From positions 1-8,291 of the forward strand of contig USPH01000046.1 of the NCBI GenBank assembly GCA_900556515.1: a stretch of 8,291 bases of DNA, written 5' to 3'. Both the position numbers and the translations under genes were made by a program. Source of the DNA: an uncultured Collinsella sp. (lineage in GTDB: Bacteria; Actinomycetota; Coriobacteriia; Coriobacteriales; Coriobacteriaceae). Below, in pieces: positions 4,557 to 8,291 of the stretch (within the stretch, counting starts at the first letter, position 1; the number at the start of each line of letters is the position of its first letter). The notes beneath the pieces are model-generated. The model worked only from the letters and a program-made list of their open reading frames with translations. It ran no database searches and was not told where the DNA came from.

Positions 4557-5579
4557 ATGGCGCATATGAGAATCAAGGACATTGCTGCCGAGGCGGGCGT
4601 GAGCCCGGCCACCGTTTCGCGCTATCTCAATAACCGCCCTGGACAGATGACCGAGGAGACTCGCGCCCGCATCGCCGAGGTTATCGAGCGCACGGGCTAT
4701 CGTCCCCGTGCCGCCGCGCGCAACCTGCGCAGCTCGCGCACCAACCTCATCGGCGTGATCCTGGCCGACATCGCCAACCCGTTCTCGAGCGCCATGCTCG
4801 AGGGCCTTTCCGCCAGCGCCGCCGCGCGCGGCTGCTCGCTCATGACGGCCATTAGCGGCAACGACCCCGCCAAGGAGTCCGAATCGCTTACCAGGCTCAT
4901 CGATGCGGGCGTGGACGGCCTGGTCGTCAACACCTGCGGCGGCAACGACGGGGCGATCGCCGCGGCTGCGGGACGCCTGCCGGTTGTCCTCCTCGACCGC
5001 GACATCGAGGACGGTGGCATCGACTTGGTGACGTCTAACAACCGTGAGCTGGTCGCCGGCCTGGTCGACGCCTTGGCTGCTGCGGGCAGTGAGCGCCTGT
5101 GCCTGCTCACCGAGGCAAGCGACGACAGCCCCGTCCGTCGCGAGCGTGCCGAGGCCTTTACCGACGAGCTCGCTCGTCGCGGTCTTGCCGGCGAGGTCGT
5201 CACGCTGGCCGACGGCGGCGCTGAGGGCATCAGCCGTCTGGACGAGGCTATTCGCGATTACGCAGGTAAAAAGCTCGGCCTTATCGCCGTCAACGGCTTG
5301 GTCTTCTTGCGCCTGACCGAGGCGCTGGCCCAGCTTGGCCCCTCGCTGCCGGCGGGACTTAAGATCGCGACGTTCGACGACTATCCCTGGAACCACGTGC
5401 TCTTTGGCGGCGTGACCACGGCCGCGCAGGACACCCTGGCGATTGCCGAACGCGTGGTCGAGCGCCTGTCCGAGCGCATCGACGTCGTTACCACTACGGT
5501 GGGCGATGCCGCAAAGCTCGCTCCCAAGCGCATCGAGATCCCCGGCCACATCGAACACCGCGCTTCGACCTCGCGCTAG
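4557..5579 (+). CDS. LacI-family transcriptional regulator, probable KDG/uronate repressor
   Basis: A 340-residue regulator of typical LacI length. The helix-turn-helix (6-25) contains IKDIAAEAGVSPATVSRYLN, the hinge AAARNLRSSRTN (52-63) follows, and the periplasmic-binding-protein-like core starts at LIGVILADIANPF (64-76). Other core landmarks are GVDGLVV (118-124), LDRDIEDGG (146-154), LIAVNG (242-247) and FDDYPWNHVLFGGVTT (273-288). The FDDYPW...G.TT block resembles KdgR-type members. It is divergent from kdgK-eda with 233 bp between start codons, containing CGAAAYCGRTTTCG sites that it most likely binds; KDG or KDPG is a plausible inducer. I chose ATG 4557 (GAGGGG at 4547-4552); an in-frame ATG at 4518 would add 13 residues without a good ribosome site, and ATG 4566 is also possible. 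Confidence 0.9.
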   Translation: MAHMRIKDIAAEAGVSPATVSRYLNNRPGQMTEETRARIAEVIERTGYRPRAAARNLRSSRTNLIGVILADIANPFSSAMLEGLSASAAARGCSLMTAISGNDPAKESESLTRLIDAGVDGLVVNTCGGNDGAIAAAAGRLPVVLLDRDIEDGGIDLVTSNNRELVAGLVDALAAAGSERLCLLTEASDDSPVRRERAEAFTDELARRGLAGEVVTLADGGAEGISRLDEAIRDYAGKKLGLIAVNGLVFLRLTEALAQLGPSLPAGLKIATFDDYPWNHVLFGGVTTAAQDTLAIAERVVERLSERIDVVTTTVGDAAKLAPKRIEIPGHIEHRASTSR

Positions 5580-5632
5580 CCGCTCGTTCGTAACTGCCTG
5601 TTCGCCCACGTTTTTTGAGCGCTTGATACGCT

Positions 5633-5648
5633 TTAACCCTGCGGAAAC
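5633..5648 (+). promoter_or_regulatory. Candidate GlnR box upstream of the glutamine synthetase homologue
   Basis: TTAAC-N6-GAAAC matches the actinobacterial GlnR half-box gTnAC-N6-GaAAC at every fixed position except the first. It lies 65 bp before the start codon at 5714. The next expected half-site, 6 bases later, is not recognisable. A TAGTAT at 5661-5666 could be a -10 element about 12 bases downstream. The GlnR-like gene is two genes along. The rest of the gap (5580-5713) shows a T run at 5611-5616 but no clear terminator. Confidence 0.42.
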
Positions 5649-5713
5649 ATTTTTCTGCGATAGTATCTGCGATATAGAACAGTCGAAACCCGCCTGAAAG
5701 AAAGGGGAGCGAC

Positions 5714-7051
5714 ATGAACCAGCAGAACATCGATTACGTACTCCGCTCTGTAGAGCAGCGTGACATCCGCTTTGTGCGTCTGTGGTTTGTCGACATTCTC
5801 GGTCGCCTCAAGAACTTTGCCATCAGCCCCGAGGACCTCGAGGTCGCTTTTGAGGAGGGCATTGGCTTTGACGGCTCAGCCATCGAGGGCTTTGCCACGC
5901 CCGAGGAAGCCGACATGCTCGCGTTCCCCGATGCCTCGACCTTCCAGATTCTGCCGTGGCGCCCGAGCCACAACGGCGTCGCCCGCGTGTTCTGCGACGT
6001 GTGCACTCCCGATCGCAAGCCCTTCGCCGGCGACCCGCGCGATGCTCTGCGCCGTATGTTCCACAAGGCCGAGAAGGCTGGCTACCTGCTCAATGTGGGC
6101 GCCGAGCTGGAGTACTATTACTTCCCCGACGAGCACACCCCCGAGCCGCTCGACAACGTGGGCTACTTCGATCTTTCGGTGAGCGATGCCGCTCGCGACC
6201 TGCGCCGCAACACGGTCCTCACGCTCGAGAAGATGTCCGTGCCCGTGGAGTACACCTTCCACGCCGCCGGTCGCTCGCAGCACGGCATGAGCCTGCGCCA
6301 CGCCGAGGCCCTAAGCATGTCCGACGCCATCACCACGGCCAAGCTCATCATTAAGCAGCAGGCCTACGAGAGCGGTTGCCACGCCTCCTTTATGCCCAAG
6401 CCGTTGGCGGGCGAGGACGGCAGTGCTATGTTCCTGTGCCAGTCGCTGTTCGACCATGACGGCAACAACGTCTTTTGGGGCGAGGACGACGAGAAGTACC
6501 ATCTCTCCGACGTCGCCAAGCACTATATGGCCGGCATCCTGGCGCATGCCCGCGAGATCAGCGCTATCACCAACCCCACGGTCAACTCGTACAAGCGCAT
6601 CACCACGGGCGGCGACTCCGTGCCACAGTACGCCACGTGGGGCCTGCGCAACCGCGCGAGCATGGTCCGCATCCCGGTCTACAAGCCCGGCAAGCAGCTG
6701 TCCACGCGCATCGAGCTTCGCAGCCCCGACCCCATGGCCAATCCGTACCTGGTCAACGCCGTCACGCTGGCGGCTGGTCTGGACGGCATCGAGCGCAAGC
6801 TGGAGCTCCCGCCCGAGGCCACGGCCGAGACGCTCAAGCTCACCGACCGCCAGATGGTCGAGGCCGGCTACGCGTCGCTGCCGCGCTCGCTCAAAGAGGC
6901 GCTCGACGTGTTTGAGGACTCGCAGTTTATGAAGGATGCCCTCGGCGAGCACATCCACAGCTTCTTCCTCAAAAAGAAGCGCGACGAGTGGCATAAGTTT
7001 GAGTCTACGATCACCGAGTGGGAGATCAAGCACTACCTGGCGAACTCCTAA
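5714..7051 (+). CDS. Glutamine synthetase type I homologue with altered metal sites
   Basis: A 445-residue GSI-fold protein, the alpha-type length, without the adenylylation loop of the beta type. Retained landmarks are FDGSAIEGF (52-60, with the ammonium-site Asp D53), E131 and E133 in GAELEYYYF, CHASFMPKPLAG (222-233), AITNPTVNSYKR (284-295), NRASMVRIP (313-321), and E334 in RIELRSPDPMANPYL. Aligning by eye with classical GSI, the metal-ligand glutamates in HHEVAPGQHEIDF become A184 and G191 (FHAAGRSQHGMSL), and the MH histidine after FMPKP becomes F240. The flap glutamate (GYEAP) is also not obvious. Three of six metal ligands are thus missing, so ordinary glutamine synthesis is doubtful; a changed activity or a regulatory role is possible. 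The start has GGGGAG just upstream. A GlnR-like gene follows 50 bp later, probably in the same operon. Confidence 0.88.
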   Translation: MNQQNIDYVLRSVEQRDIRFVRLWFVDILGRLKNFAISPEDLEVAFEEGIGFDGSAIEGFATPEEADMLAFPDASTFQILPWRPSHNGVARVFCDVCTPDRKPFAGDPRDALRRMFHKAEKAGYLLNVGAELEYYYFPDEHTPEPLDNVGYFDLSVSDAARDLRRNTVLTLEKMSVPVEYTFHAAGRSQHGMSLRHAEALSMSDAITTAKLIIKQQAYESGCHASFMPKPLAGEDGSAMFLCQSLFDHDGNNVFWGEDDEKYHLSDVAKHYMAGILAHAREISAITNPTVNSYKRITTGGDSVPQYATWGLRNRASMVRIPVYKPGKQLSTRIELRSPDPMANPYLVNAVTLAAGLDGIERKLELPPEATAETLKLTDRQMVEAGYASLPRSLKEALDVFEDSQFMKDALGEHIHSFFLKKKRDEWHKFESTITEWEIKHYLANS

Positions 7052-7101
7052 TCGCGCTGGCTTGTTCCAGTACGATTGAGCTCATTTCTTTGGAGGCCGA
7101 T

Positions 7102-7764
7102 ATGTCCGAAAAGAGTGCCCTGTTCATGGCGCGCACGACGCGCTTCCACGAGTTTGCCCGCAGCTTGACGACCACCCTGGGTGTCGAGGTGAGCCTAGCA
7201 ACCCCCGATTCGCCGACTGCGGCGCACGACTTTGACCTGCTGATCCTCGACTCCGACGGCATCCGCAGCGACCGCATCGATCAGATTGCCAAGTGGCTTG
7301 ACGATCGTGGCGGCGTCCCTATGTTGGTGATCGTCGACGACGAGGCGCTCGGCACCTTGCGCCTGCCGAACCACGCGCATGCCGACTTTGTGTGCCCCAC
7401 GGCGACGCCAAACGAGCTCAAGGCTCGCGCGCAGCGCCTGATGGGCGAGGAGGAGACCGTCACCGCCGACGATGTGCTCAATATCGATAACCTCGAGATC
7501 AACCTGGCTACCTACCAGGTGACGCTCGATGACGAGCCCATCGACCTGACGCTGATGGAGTACTCGCTGCTGAGCTTTTTGGCGACGCACCCCAACCGCG
7601 CCTACAGCCGCGAGGTGCTGCTGCACCGCGTGTGGGGCTTTGAGTACTGCGGCGGCACGCGCACCGTCGACGTGCACATTCGACGCATCCGCTCCAAGGT
7701 GGGCCCGCAGATCGCGGCACACATCACCACCGTCCGCGGCGTGGGCTATCTGTTTAAGGACTAG
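7102..7764 (+). CDS. GlnR-like OmpR-family regulator with atypical receiver
   Basis: A 220-residue DNA-binding protein. The C-terminal OmpR winged helix (about 125-218) includes IDLTLMEYSLLSFLATHP, VWGFEYCGGTRTVDVH (178-192), IRRIRSKVGP and TVRGVGYLF (210-218), very close in pattern to actinobacterial GlnR, the orphan regulator of nitrogen assimilation. The N-terminal domain (1-115) resembles a receiver with a candidate Asp in LLILDSD (D50), but lacks the usual acidic pair near the N-terminus and the conserved Lys-Pro of the beta5 loop (CPTATPNEL instead), so classical phosphorylation is unlikely. No histidine kinase gene is adjacent. The ATG at 7102 is preferred (TGGAGG at 7091-7096) over an in-frame ATG at 7018 inside the preceding gene. 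It probably shares a transcript with the glutamine synthetase homologue. Confidence 0.87.
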   Translation: MSEKSALFMARTTRFHEFARSLTTTLGVEVSLATPDSPTAAHDFDLLILDSDGIRSDRIDQIAKWLDDRGGVPMLVIVDDEALGTLRLPNHAHADFVCPTATPNELKARAQRLMGEEETVTADDVLNIDNLEINLATYQVTLDDEPIDLTLMEYSLLSFLATHPNRAYSREVLLHRVWGFEYCGGTRTVDVHIRRIRSKVGPQIAAHITTVRGVGYLFKD

Positions 7765-7768
7765 ATTT

Positions 7769-7801
7769 CCACTACAAAGGGGACAGGCACCTTTGTAGTG
7801 G
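7769..7801. repeat. Short palindrome with GGGGACAGGCACC core
   Basis: CCACTACAAAGG (7769-7780) pairs perfectly with 7790-7801 around a 9-base loop, five bases after the GlnR-like stop codon. There is no T tract after it. The GGGACAGG core recalls dispersed intergenic hairpins I associate with Coriobacteriia, unrelated in sequence to IR1 and IR2. It may act as a weak terminator or 3' stabiliser. Confidence 0.6.
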
Positions 7802-7919
7802 CTTTGACGCAGGTGCGGGTTCCTCTCGAATCTGCAACAGAACTTAAGCCTTCCTAAAAGATTGCGTTCTCATACACTTGCGCCCGCATATTGGGGTACA
7901 ACTCAACGTGAACAATGAT

Positions 7920-7950
7920 GGCCCGCCACATGTTTGGCGGGCCTTTGGTT
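7920..7950 (+). terminator. Intrinsic terminator-like hairpin before the last gene
   Basis: GGCCCGCCA (7920-7928) pairs with TGGCGGGCC (7935-7943) around a 6-base loop, followed by TTTGGTT. It ends the 7802-7919 stretch, in which I see no gene, and lies only 23 bp before the next start codon. It either stops transcripts from upstream or, if the promoter of the next gene lies before it, acts as an attenuator. Confidence 0.65.
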
Positions 7951-7972
7951 ATTTGACGAAAGGATCGCAGCT

Positions 7973-8259
7973 ATGAGCGAGTACGATTCCCAGCGTCCCC
8001 AGGATGCGGGCAACGCCGGCGAGACCCAGCAGCAGCCGCGCGTGCAGGTGGAGTCGACGCCTGCCGACAGCAACATTCCCTACGTGCAGGCCTACGACAC
8101 GCAGACCGGCCAGCCGCTGGGTGGCCAGCAGGTCGTGAACAAGCACACGGTGGTCAAGACCAAGACCAAAAAGCTGCCGATCTTTATTACAGCACTCGCC
8201 GGCTGTGCCTGCGGCGCCCTGCTGGTCATTGCGCTCATTATGAGCGGCACGCTCAATAT
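7973..8259 (+). CDS. Membrane-anchored protein, N-terminal part (possibly HtrA-like protease)
   Basis: About 95 residues remain before the adapter. Residues 1-67 are polar and Gln/Thr/Lys-rich (cytoplasmic, low complexity), with a basic KTKTKK (62-67) just before a single hydrophobic helix (about 68-90, LPIFITALAGCACGALLVIALIM), then SGTLNI. This is a type II anchor: tail inside, main domain outside. The long Gln-rich tail and one anchor are common in actinobacterial HtrA-type trypsin-like proteases, but no catalytic domain is present here, so that name is only a guess. AAAGGA at 7959-7964 supports the start. The apparent continuation CLLYTSDAAD is adapter-encoded. Confidence 0.75.
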
Positions 8260-8291
8260 CTGTCTCTTATACACATCTGACGCTGCCGACG
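8260..8291. other. Nextera sequencing adapter (artefact)
   Basis: CTGTCTCTTATACACATCT (8260-8278) is the reverse complement of the Tn5 mosaic end, followed by GACGCTGCCGACG, the reverse complement of the Read 1 adapter. Base 8260 may be genomic or adapter. Both ends thus carry the same adapter facing inward. Confidence 0.97.

Noticed and set aside
4503..5609. 368-codon minus-strand open frame
   Set aside because: It mirrors the LacI-family gene on the opposite strand; high GC keeps antisense frames open.

Overview
The window looks like a contig from a gut actinobacterium of class Coriobacteriia, most likely Collinsella. The reasons are the high-GC coding sequence, good Shine-Dalgarno sites, an actinobacterial GlnR-like OmpR-type regulator, and intergenic palindromes of the CATAAGTTGCGGTG type. 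The genus is inferred from memory of such genomes, not proven here. Both ends are Illumina Nextera adapter (1-29 and 8260-8291), so the outermost genes are cut by the end of the cloned fragment and not by biology.

Layout: (i) 30-735 holds the start of a YczE/DUF6198-like membrane protein on the minus strand, with a long leader containing a promoter, a LacI-type operator, a long hairpin with a conserved loop, and a structured RNA-like element (motif A). (ii) 736-2020 holds a HIT-family hydrolase and a GntR/FCD regulator on the plus strand, with related palindromes on both sides of the regulator. (iii) 2021-2392 is a gene-free run of hairpins and terminators. (iv) 2393-4323 is a minus-strand operon of 2-keto-3-deoxygluconate kinase (kdgK) and KDPG aldolase (eda). 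It is driven by a promoter, operator and hairpin module homologous to that in (i), and a second copy of the RNA-like element (motif B) lies between kdgK and eda. (v) 4557-5579 is a divergent LacI-family regulator, probably of the KDG pathway. (vi) 5714-7764 is a glutamine synthetase homologue followed by a GlnR-like regulator. (vii) From 7973 to the end is the N-terminus of a membrane-anchored protein.

The kinase and aldolase together turn 2-keto-3-deoxygluconate into pyruvate and glyceraldehyde 3-phosphate, the lower part of uronate or pectin catabolism. The divergent LacI-type protein probably binds CGAAAYCGRTTTCG sites placed just downstream of both minus-strand promoters, which puts the YczE-like membrane protein in the same regulon.

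The two most notable observations are: a two-copy leader architecture (a hairpin with fixed loop and changing stem, plus a separate multi-stem element with compensatory changes) that matches no riboswitch I recognise; and a glutamine synthetase homologue that has lost three of the six residues that normally hold the catalytic metals, sitting beside a GlnR-like regulator.
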